From NCBI GenBank assembly GCA_002238925.1, contig MPNH01000016.1, positions 17,429-81,428 of the forward strand: 64,000 nt of DNA. Reading direction: 5' to 3'. Positions within the stretch are counted from its first letter, which is position 1. The number at the start of each line of letters is the position of its first letter. Under the pieces are notes generated by a model, which worked only from the letters and a program-made list of their open reading frames with translations, searched no databases and was not told the origin of the DNA. Positions 9,222-16,651 of the stretch are shown here, piece by piece. The DNA is from Spirochaetaceae bacterium bin103 (GTDB taxonomy: Bacteria; Spirochaetota; Spirochaetia; SZUA-6; Bin103). Both the position numbers and the translations under genes were made by a program.

Positions 9222-10336
9222 GCGTCCGGCACGCGCCCCGCCCCGCGCCGGACGAGATCGATGCGGTGTTCGCCGGCACCCTGGGTAGCTTTCGCCTGGA
9301 CATTGCGTTCCGCATCCCCGGCTCCGGGATCACCGCCGTGTTCGGGCCGTCGGGCAGCGGCAAGACCACGATTCTGCGCTGCATCGCCGGCCTGCAGCGG
9401 CTCGCCGGGCGTTGTCTGATCGGCAGCGAGACCTGGCAGGACGACGGCAACGGCATGTTTCGCGAACCTCACGAGCGGCGCGTCGGCTACGTGTTCCAGG
9501 AGGCGAGCCTGTTCCCGCACCTGTCGGTACGCGGCAACCTGCGCTACGCGGCGCGCCGCGCTGGCGTCGCGCCGGTGCTGGGGTTCGCCGCGGTGGTAGA
9601 AATGCTGGGCCTCGGCCTATTGCTGGAGCGGGCGCCGGCGGCGCTGTCGGGCGGCGAGCGGCAACGGGTGGCGGTGGGCCGGGCGCTGTTGTCGCAGCCG
9701 CGCCTGCTGCTGCTGGACGAACCGCTGTCCGCCCTGGACCAGGGGGCGCGGGAGGAGATCATCTCCTACTTCGAGGTGCTGCACCGCGAGTTGTCGATTC
9801 CGATGCTGTACGTCAGTCACGACCTCGCGGAAGTGGCGCGGCTGGCGGATCACCTGGTGGTGATCGCGGGCGGCGGCAAACTCGCGGACGGACCGGTCGG
9901 GGAGATCCTGGAGCGCCTCGACCTGCATCCCACCGCCGAGCGATTCGAGGCCGGTGTGGTGCTGGACGCGCGCGTGGCGGCGCACGACCCGCGCTATCAT
10001 CTGAGCCGCCTGCGCCACCACGGCGGGGTTATCACGGTACCCCTGGTCGAGGCGGAGGTGGGCGAGGCGGTGCGCCTGCGCATCCGCGCCCGCGACGTGG
10101 CGCTGGCCACCCGCCGGCCGCGCGCAATCAGCATCCGCAACGTGCTGCCGGGCACGGTGGTGGAGGTCAGCGAGCAGCCGAACAGCGCCTACGCGGAGGC
10201 GCTGGTGGACATCGGCGGCGGGCGGCTGCGCGCCCGCATCACCCGCGAGGCGGCCGCCGACCTGGGGCTGCGCACGGGCACCCGCGTGTACGCCCTGGTC
10301 AAGAGCATCTCCTTCGAGCACGCCGCTCGCCACTGA
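9218..10336 (+). CDS. modC: molybdate ABC transporter, ATP-binding protein
   Basis: The 372-residue ATPase contains Walker A GPSGSGKT, a Q-loop region [14 protein letters not shown], signature [16 protein letters not shown] and Walker [15 protein letters not shown]-terminal TOBE/Mop domain (from about residue 290, with [12 protein letters not shown]) binds molybdate and senses it in ModC proteins. The GTG at 9218 overlaps the modB stop (GTGA). It forms the ModB2C2 importer with its two neighbours. Confidence 0.95.
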   Translation: MSVRHAPRPAPDEIDAVFAGTLGSFRLDIAFRIPGSGITAVFGPSGSGKTTILRCIAGLQRLAGRCLIGSETWQDDGNGMFREPHERRVGYVFQEASLFPHLSVRGNLRYAARRAGVAPVLGFAAVVEMLGLGLLLERAPAALSGGERQRVAVGRALLSQPRLLLLDEPLSALDQGAREEIISYFEVLHRELSIPMLYVSHDLAEVARLADHLVVIAGGGKLADGPVGEILERLDLHPTAERFEAGVVLDARVAAHDPRYHLSRLRHHGGVITVPLVEAEVGEAVRLRIRARDVALATRRPRAISIRNVLPGTVVEVSEQPNSAYAEALVDIGGGRLRARITREAAADLGLRTGTRVYALVKSISFEHAARH

Positions 10337-10346
10337 CCGCGACCGG

Positions 10347-11990
10347 TCACGAGTTGCCGTGGCGGTCGATCAGCAGGCGGCGCCGGCCCGGGTCCTCCTC
10401 ACGGATCTGCCAGCGGGTGGCGGCGTAGCGGTCCACGAAGTAGCGGTCGTGGGAGACCACCACCACGGCGCCGGCGAACTGGTCGAGCGCGGTCTCGAAC
10501 TGTTCGCGCGAGTCGATGTCGAGGTGGTTGAGCGGTTCGTCGAGCAGCAGCACCGTGGAGCCCCGAGCCACCAGCAGGGCCAGCGACAGGCGCGCGCGTT
10601 CGCCGTAGCTGAGCTGGGCGATGGGGCGCAGCGCGTCGTCGCCGGAGAACAGGAACAGGTGCAGGAACGAGCGCACCTCCGTCTCCGCCGCCGGCCCCGC
10701 CGCGCCGATCGTGGCCACCGCGGTGGAAGCCGGGTCCAGCAGCTCCTGCTCCTGTGCCAGGTAGCCGACCTGCGCGGACGGCGAGCGCCGCACCGCGCCC
10801 GCGAGCGGCGGCAGTGCCCCGGCGAGCGTGCGCAGCAGGGTGGTCTTGCCGCTGCCATTGGCGCCGAGCAGGGCGACGCGCTCCCGGCCGCCCAGTTCGA
10901 CGCTGACTTCTTCCAGCAGCGGCGCGGCGGGCGCGTAGCCCAGCGTGGCGTCGTGCAGCACGAGAACCCGGTCGCTGCCGGCTGCCGCGCCGAACTCCAC
11001 CTTCATTCGCCAGTTGGTCGTGGGCCGTTCGGCGCGTTCCGCAGCCGTCTCGTAGCGTGCCAGCCTGGTTTCTCGGGCGCTCGCCTTGCGGGCCACCTTC
11101 TTGGCCAGCCGGCGCACGTTGGGCTGGCTCGGCGTTGTGCTGCGCTCGACGCGGCGCGCCTGCTCCTTGGTGCGTGCGATGTCCTGGCGCATCCTGCGGA
11201 TCTCCGCCTGCTCGGTCTGATAGCGGCTGCGCTGCCGCTCCAGTTCGGCCGCACGCTGCTCGGCGTAGGCCGTGTAGTTGCCGGCGTAGCGGACGACCGT
11301 GCGGTGACGTGCGTCCACCGCCAGGATCTCGGTGGCGACCTTGTCCAGGAAGGCACGGTCGTGGGACACGAACAGGACACCGCCGCGGAACTCGACGAGG
11401 GTGTGCGCGAGGACGCGTAGGGCCGCGTCGTCGAGGTGGTTGGTCGGTTCATCGAGGATCAGGAAGTCGGGGGCGCGGGCGAGTTCCAGGCACAGGCCCA
11501 GCTTGAGCTGTTGCCCGCCGCTGAGCTGGTCGACCGGCGTCTCAGGATCGAGCTCCGCCAAGCCCCAGCGGCGCAGCGCCTCGGGCGAGCAGGCCTCTCC
11601 GGCCGCCGTCATTCGGTCCAGGGCGTCGCTGTAGGCGGTGGCCGCCGTCGCGTCATCTGGCGTCTCCGCCAGCCGTGCGGCAGCCTTTTCCACCTGGCGC
11701 TCCAGGTGGCCGGCGACGCCGAGCAGCGCGCCGACCGGGCCGGCAAACACGTCTTCATCCGACTCGTTGCCGCTCTGGTCGAGGTAGCCGACGGTAAGCT
11801 GGGCGGGCGTCCAGTCGACGCTGCCCGCGCGCACCGGATGGTGCCCCTGAATCGCCTCCAGGAGCGTGGACTTGCCGCTGCCGTTGGCGCCGATCAACGC
11901 CACGCGGCTGCCGGCGTTGACCGTGAACGAGACATCGCGCAGCAGATCCTGCGGCCCACGGGATATGGAAAGATTGGATACGGTAAGCAC
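10347..11990 (-). CDS. ABC-F family ATPase
   Basis: The 547-residue protein has two ABC domains and no membrane segment. The first has GANGSGKST and signature LSGGQQLKLGLCLEL, the second GANGSGKTT and LSYGERARLSLALL. A charged linker of ABC-F type (RRVERSTTPSQPN region) lies between them. ABC-F proteins act on ribosomes, for example in translational regulation or antibiotic target protection; which subtype this is cannot be told here. The GTG start at 11990 has GGAGG 5 nt upstream. It converges on modC with a 10-bp gap. Confidence 0.92.
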   Translation of the reverse strand: MLTVSNLSISRGPQDLLRDVSFTVNAGSRVALIGANGSGKSTLLEAIQGHHPVRAGSVDWTPAQLTVGYLDQSGNESDEDVFAGPVGALLGVAGHLERQVEKAAARLAETPDDATAATAYSDALDRMTAAGEACSPEALRRWGLAELDPETPVDQLSGGQQLKLGLCLELARAPDFLILDEPTNHLDDAALRVLAHTLVEFRGGVLFVSHDRAFLDKVATEILAVDARHRTVVRYAGNYTAYAEQRAAELERQRSRYQTEQAEIRRMRQDIARTKEQARRVERSTTPSQPNVRRLAKKVARKASARETRLARYETAAERAERPTTNWRMKVEFGAAAGSDRVLVLHDATLGYAPAAPLLEEVSVELGGRERVALLGANGSGKTTLLRTLAGALPPLAGAVRRSPSAQVGYLAQEQELLDPASTAVATIGAAGPAAETEVRSFLHLFLFSGDDALRPIAQLSYGERARLSLALLVARGSTVLLLDEPLNHLDIDSREQFETALDQFAGAVVVVSHDRYFVDRYAATRWQIREEDPGRRRLLIDRHGNS

Positions 11991-12189
11991 GGAGTCCTCC
12001 GCAAAGTGAACGAACGAGGAGCGCCTACCCGCGGCGCTCTGCTACCGTATCCAGTCGATCATTCCAGCCTCCGCAGGCAAGCTTACGTGAGAACGAAGAC
12101 GACATGCAACGGGAATCCGGCAAGGGCGGGCAGGGCGACGGCACGCGCTCGGCGCCGTTCCTGCTATGCTGCGTCGCACGAGTGCCGGC

Positions 12190-12891
12190 ATGCCATTCTC
12201 GATCGACCATGTGGTCCCGTGGGGGCGTTCCCTGGAGGAGTACCGTGCGATGTTCTCTCTCTCGGAGGGCGACGTGGCGCGGCGCATTCTGGGTTGCGGT
12301 GATGGTCCGGCGAGCTTCAACGCCGAGTTGTCGGCGCGCGGCGGCAGCGTGGTCTCCGTCGATCCGCTGTACCGATTTTCCAAGGCCGCCATCGAACGGC
12401 GGGTGAAGCAGGCATTTCCCTCCATGATGGCACAAACCAGCGCCAATCGCGGCGACTTTGTCTGGACCCACGTGCGGTCGCTCGACGATCTTGGCCGGCG
12501 GCGAATGGGTGCGCTGCGCTCATTTCTGGCGGACTTCGAGGCCGGCCAGCGGTCGGGCCGTTATGTCGACGCCGCGCTGCCGGTGCTCCCGTTTGCGGAC
12601 GACACCTTCGACCTTGCCCTGTCCTCGCACTTCCTGTTTCTCTACAGCGTTCAGTTCGACCTCGACTTCCACGTCGCCGCACTTCGCGAGATGCTGCGCG
12701 TGGCGGCCGAGGTGCGCGTGTTTCCGCTGTTGCAGATCGGGGGAGCGCCGTCGCCACATGTGACCGGTGTGCAGGAGGCGTTCACCACGCCGGACGTCAG
12801 CGCCACGGTGGAACCGGTGCCGTACGAGTTCCAGCGCGGCGGCAACCGCATGCTGCGGCTGCGGCGCGGCACCGCCTCGGACTCCGCTTGA
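12190..12891 (+). CDS. SAM-dependent methyltransferase-like protein, function unknown
   Basis: The 233-residue product has a glycine-rich motif I (ILGCGDGPASFNAEL at about residues 34-48) and an acidic motif II (GSVVSVDPLYRF). LPFADDTFDLALSSHFLFLY matches the post-I/motif IV region of class I methyltransferases. The C-terminal half is atypical. The start at 12190 gives MPFSIDHVVPWG; a TATGCT box lies about 22 nt upstream. It is followed after 47 bp by the dioxygenase gene and could be co-transcribed. No substrate can be assigned. Confidence 0.7.
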   Translation: MPFSIDHVVPWGRSLEEYRAMFSLSEGDVARRILGCGDGPASFNAELSARGGSVVSVDPLYRFSKAAIERRVKQAFPSMMAQTSANRGDFVWTHVRSLDDLGRRRMGALRSFLADFEAGQRSGRYVDAALPVLPFADDTFDLALSSHFLFLYSVQFDLDFHVAALREMLRVAAEVRVFPLLQIGGAPSPHVTGVQEAFTTPDVSATVEPVPYEFQRGGNRMLRLRRGTASDSA

Positions 12892-12938
12892 CGGCGATTT
12901 CGGACTGGTGCAACAGTTTCTGAGCGGAGGAGTTTGCG

Positions 12939-13970
12939 ATGCCGAGCGTGCGCTGGACGGAGTGGAAGACCTGGGACAACTGGAAGCGGTTGTGCGGCAC
13001 GGAGATCGACGGGCTCGGGCTCACCGGCAACCTGCGGGAGCTTGAGGAGCGGGGATACACTGTGCTGCTCCCCGGTCAGTTGGGCGGTCACGGCCTGCTG
13101 GAGCGCGCCGTCGAGGCGCTGCTGCGGGTGGCCGAGGAACGCACCGGGGTGCGGCCCGATGTCGCGGCCGGCGAGTTTGGCCCCACGCTGCACGCGGGCT
13201 CGCATCAGCACCAGAGCTGGCTGCAGGGAGGCTTGCTCAGCACGGACGCGGCTTTCGAACAGATCATCCAGCATCCCATGACCCTGCCGTTGCTGGAATA
13301 CTTCCTGGGCCCGGGATTCCTGCTGTCCGCGTTCAACGCCCTGATCAAGCGGCGCGATCCGGCGATCTCACGGGACAACGGCGTGACCGGCGGCGGTTTC
13401 CACACCGACGTGCACCTGTACCCGTTCGAACCATTGCCCGATCCCCCGATGGTGTTCAACACCAACTGGTGCCTGACCGACTACAGCAAGGACGACGGAG
13501 CTCTGGCGGTGGTGCCGGAGTCGCACAAGCTGCGCCGCAACGCGCAGCCCGGCGAGGCGGAGAAGCTGGCGGTACCGGTGGAGGCGCCGGCCGGTTCGGT
13601 GATCGTGTTTCACGGCAACCTGTGGCACGGCTCCTTCCCGCGCGTTACTCCGGGGCTGCGGCTCACGGTCACGGCATTCTACAGTGCCCATTACTGCCGC
13701 CCGCAGGAGCATTTCCCGGGCCAGGTTACCGACGAGAGCGTGGCCCGCAACGGCGAACGGTTCCGGCAACTGGTCAACCTGCAGGACATCTGGGGCATCG
13801 AGACCGAGGGCGACCACGGGGTACCCCGCTGGGAGCGCGGCACCGGCGCCACGCTGCGCCAGGTCCAGGAGGGGACGGTCACCCATCACGGGCGCAGGTA
13901 CCGCATCGAAGACGACGACACCATCACCGAGCACGCGGCCGGCAGACCGCGCTACGTCCCCGTCGACTGA
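12939..13970 (+). CDS. phytanoyl-CoA dioxygenase (PhyH) family protein
   Basis: The 343-residue Fe(II)/2-oxoglutarate dioxygenase carries the proximal iron ligands His155 and Asp157 in GGFHTDVHLYPF. The distal His230 is in GNLWHGSFPRV, and downstream arginines (R235/R241) suit 2-oxoglutarate binding. The double-stranded beta-helix signature GALAVVPESHKLRR lies between. Bacterial PhyH proteins hydroxylate diverse small molecules, so the substrate is open. GGAGGAG about 8 nt before the ATG is a good ribosome-binding site. Confidence 0.88.
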   Translation: MPSVRWTEWKTWDNWKRLCGTEIDGLGLTGNLRELEERGYTVLLPGQLGGHGLLERAVEALLRVAEERTGVRPDVAAGEFGPTLHAGSHQHQSWLQGGLLSTDAAFEQIIQHPMTLPLLEYFLGPGFLLSAFNALIKRRDPAISRDNGVTGGGFHTDVHLYPFEPLPDPPMVFNTNWCLTDYSKDDGALAVVPESHKLRRNAQPGEAEKLAVPVEAPAGSVIVFHGNLWHGSFPRVTPGLRLTVTAFYSAHYCRPQEHFPGQVTDESVARNGERFRQLVNLQDIWGIETEGDHGVPRWERGTGATLRQVQEGTVTHHGRRYRIEDDDTITEHAAGRPRYVPVD

Positions 13971-13971
13971 C

Positions 13972-14061
13972 GAGCGCCATCTGCATCGCCCTGCGCACGC
14001 GGATGTCGTCGAATGGCGTCTTGTCGATGTCCATGGCGAAGCTTGTCGCATTCGAGCGATA
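13972..14061 (-). pseudogene. remnant of a family-5 ABC solute-binding protein
   Basis: The minus strand encodes SFAMDIDKTPFDD followed by IRVRRAMQMAL. This is the most conserved segment of SBP_bac_5 proteins (consensus PFDDvRVRqAl..AiD). Homology stops abruptly where the dioxygenase gene ends, and no intact frame extends either way. It looks like a fragment of a lost importer gene. Confidence 0.5.
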
Positions 14062-14246
14062 CGCAGATCGCCTGCCTGATGACGGCCAAGCGGCACCCAT
14101 GCGCTGTTGCGGGACGGTATTGGACTGCGCACCCGGGCTACTCGGTAGAAGAGGTGGCGTAACTTATCGATATCGAATCACCGCCGTCGTCCCCGCGCCC
14201 CCGTCTGTCCGCGGGTCGCCTCCCTGCCCGGTATTTGCAAGTGGTG

Positions 14247-14276
14247 TTGACACGAACCAACGCCCAGCCGTATAGT
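14247..14276 (+). promoter_or_regulatory. strong sigma-70-type promoter
   Basis: TTGACA (14247-14252), an 18-nt spacer and TATAGT (14271-14276) form the best promoter seen in the window, with a perfect -35 and five of six -10 bases. It reads toward the HTH gene at 14414 and possibly zwf beyond. The implied leader is about 130 nt. Confidence 0.6.
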
Positions 14277-14413
14277 CGGTAGCGGTGCCAGCATGGGTCG
14301 ATCAGCTCGGGGTAGACTTCGTTTCGGCGCTATAGTGGTGCCGAAAAAATCAGTATGACGGCACTTGCCGATTGGTAGGCGTAATTCGCCGAAGTGATGT
14401 TATTGGAAAATAT

Positions 14414-14962
14414 ATGTCTGTTTATCAGTTTACTTTGATTGTGGAGGGTCCCGACCTGCAGAGCGACAATGCAATTGGAGCCCTGTTTGAAGCGGGCTGC
14501 GACGATTCTCTCGTTGGTAGCACCGACGGAATACAATACCTTGACTTCGACCGGGAAGCGCCGAATCTGGAGACGGCAATCCTGTCCGCGATCGCGGATG
14601 TCGAGCGTCTCCCGGGCGTCGAGGTAATCCGGCTCGCTGGCGGCGGTCTTGTTTCCATGGCTGATATCGCCCACCACACGGGTCGAACACGGGAGAGCAT
14701 CCGTTTGCTCATCATGAATGAAAGGGGGCCTGGCGGATTTCCCGCGCCGGTGACTGATCCTCGTACCCGCTATCGACTGTGGCGCTGGTCAGAGGTCCGT
14801 CGCTGGTTCGAAACCAACTACGCAGGCGGGCCTCTGCAGGGCGACGACTCAGGGTGCGATCAAGTTTCCGAGGCAATCAACGCAGGCCTTGAACTACGGC
14901 ACTACTGCCGATACGTCCGACCCGAACAGCGCGCACGACTCAATGCGCTTATTGGCACCTGA
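14414..14962 (+). CDS. helix-turn-helix DNA-binding protein
   Basis: The 182-residue protein begins with an alpha/beta segment (LIVEGPDLQSDNAIGALFEAGCDD, FDREA). It is followed by a helix-turn-helix of the type MADIAHHTGRTRESIRLL (about residues 82-100) and RYRLWRWSEVRRWF. The layout resembles a family of small actinobacterial DNA-binding proteins of unknown target. The ATG at 14414 is preferred because family homology starts there; an upstream in-frame start at 14372 lies in AT-rich leader. The 5' part is less GC-rich than its neighbours, hinting at transfer. Confidence 0.7.
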   Translation: MSVYQFTLIVEGPDLQSDNAIGALFEAGCDDSLVGSTDGIQYLDFDREAPNLETAILSAIADVERLPGVEVIRLAGGGLVSMADIAHHTGRTRESIRLLIMNERGPGGFPAPVTDPRTRYRLWRWSEVRRWFETNYAGGPLQGDDSGCDQVSEAINAGLELRHYCRYVRPEQRARLNALIGT

Positions 14963-14986
14963 GCTCGCCATTCACGGAGACGCTGG

Positions 14987-16627
14987 ATGACCGGATCACC
15001 GTTGTTTCGTAGTGCCGGTGTTTCCGGGGCGGCGCGTGCGGGAGCGGAAGGGGTTGCGCCGTGCACGATGGTGATATTCGGGGCTTCCGGCGACCTGACG
15101 GTGCGCAAGCTGATTCCGGGGTTGTACGAGCTGTACGGCCGCGGGCTGCTGCCCGACCGGTTTGCCGTGCTGGGCGCCGGGCGCACGGCGATGAGCGACG
15201 AGAAATTCCGGGCCACGATGGCGGCGGCTCTGGCGGAAGACACCGGTGATAGGCCGCGTGCGGACCGCGACCGCTTCCTCGGCGCGTTGTACTACCAACA
15301 GCTCGATCCCACGGCCGCGGCGGCGTACGGGACACTGGGCGAGCGGCTGAGCGCGGTGGCGTCCGAAGCCGGGACCGGCGGCAACGTGCTCTACTACCTG
15401 GCAACGCCGCCGAGCAGCTTCGAACCGATTGCCGGCGGGCTGGCCGCAGCGGGCCTGGCGGAGGAGCGCGGCGGCGCCTGGCGGCGGCTGATCGTGGAAA
15501 AGCCGTTCGGTTACGACCTGCAGTCGGCGCGCGCGCTCAACGAGCGGCTGCACGCCTGGTTCGGCGAACGGCAGATCTACCGCATCGACCACTACCTGGG
15601 CAAGGAGACGGTGCAGAACGTGTTGGTGCTGCGCTTCGCCAACGAGGTGTGGGAACCGCTGTGGACGCGCGCCACCATCGACCGGGTGGAGGTGACCGCC
15701 GCCGAGCAGGTGGGGGTGGAGGGCCGCGGCGGCTATTACGACGGGTCGGGTGCGCTGCGCGATATGTTCCAGAACCACCTGCTGCAGGTGGTGGGCATGA
15801 TCGCCATGGAGCCGCCGGCGCACTTCCGCCCGAGCGCGGTGCGCAACGAGACGGTGAAGGTGTTCGACTCGCTGCGTCCGATCTTGCCCGCGCAGGTGGC
15901 CGAGGATGTCGTGCGCGGCCAGTACACCGGCTCGCTCACCACCGAGGGCGCCATGGCCGGCTACCGCGAGGAGCCGGGGGTGCCGGCCGGGTCGCGCACC
16001 GAGACCTACGTGGCGCTGCGCTTCCACATCGACAACCGGCGCTGGGCGGGGGTGCCGTTCCTGGTGCGCACCGGCAAGCGCCTGCCGGCGCGCGTCACCG
16101 AGGTGGTAATCCACTTCAAGCAGGTGCCGCACCACCTGTTCGGCATGCCGCCGGCGGACCTGATTTCGGGCGCCCTCGACACGGGAGCCGCAAGCGGGCA
16201 CGCGGTGTCGGCGGCGGCGGCGGAGGCGAGCAAGCTGATCATCCGCATTCAGCCGGACGAAGCGATCCAGCTGCGCTGCAATGTGAAACTGCCGGGCGCC
16301 GGCTTCGACGTGCAGCAGGTGGGGATGGACTTCCGCTATGCGGACCTGGCCGACACCTACCTGCCGGACGCCTACGAGCGCCTGCTGCTGGACGGCATTA
16401 CCGGCGACGCCACCCTGTACGCGCGCGCCGACGCCATCGAGTCGTGCTGGGAGTTCGTGCAGCCGGTCCTGAAGGCCTGGCGGGAGCATCCCGGCATCCC
16501 GCTGCACGGCTACCCGGCGGGGAGTTGGGGCCCGGCCGCCGCCGCCAGCCTGTTCCGCCGCCCCGGCTACGGCTGGCGCACCCCGGCGCCGTCGCTGATC
16601 GACACCGGTGGCCACGTGGTCATGTAG
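14987..16627 (+). CDS. zwf: glucose-6-phosphate 1-dehydrogenase
   Basis: The 546-residue enzyme oxidises glucose 6-phosphate to 6-phosphogluconolactone with NAD(P)+, the entry to the oxidative pentose phosphate pathway. It has the nucleotide-binding VIFGASGDLTVRKL at about residues 29-42 and the active-site signature RIDHYLGKE at about 199-207 with the catalytic histidine. LIVEKPFGYDL is also present. The protein is longer than usual because of about 27 extra N-terminal residues; ATG 15068 would remove them. It ends 24 bp before the convergent GH-like gene. Confidence 0.95.
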   Translation: MTGSPLFRSAGVSGAARAGAEGVAPCTMVIFGASGDLTVRKLIPGLYELYGRGLLPDRFAVLGAGRTAMSDEKFRATMAAALAEDTGDRPRADRDRFLGALYYQQLDPTAAAAYGTLGERLSAVASEAGTGGNVLYYLATPPSSFEPIAGGLAAAGLAEERGGAWRRLIVEKPFGYDLQSARALNERLHAWFGERQIYRIDHYLGKETVQNVLVLRFANEVWEPLWTRATIDRVEVTAAEQVGVEGRGGYYDGSGALRDMFQNHLLQVVGMIAMEPPAHFRPSAVRNETVKVFDSLRPILPAQVAEDVVRGQYTGSLTTEGAMAGYREEPGVPAGSRTETYVALRFHIDNRRWAGVPFLVRTGKRLPARVTEVVIHFKQVPHHLFGMPPADLISGALDTGAASGHAVSAAAAEASKLIIRIQPDEAIQLRCNVKLPGAGFDVQQVGMDFRYADLADTYLPDAYERLLLDGITGDATLYARADAIESCWEFVQPVLKAWREHPGIPLHGYPAGSWGPAAAASLFRRPGYGWRTPAPSLIDTGGHVVM

Positions 16628-16651
16628 GACGGTTCACCGCGTAAACGCCGG

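Larger units (their letters stand above)
13971..14413. other. 443-bp gap: SBP remnant, then promoter and leader of the HTH gene
   Basis: From left to right the gap holds a reverse-strand SBP fragment (13972-14061), about 185 bp in which nothing was recognised, a strong promoter (14247-14276) and a leader of about 130 nt containing a second TATAGT near 14330. The right half is AT-richer than the neighbouring genes. Confidence 0.5.
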
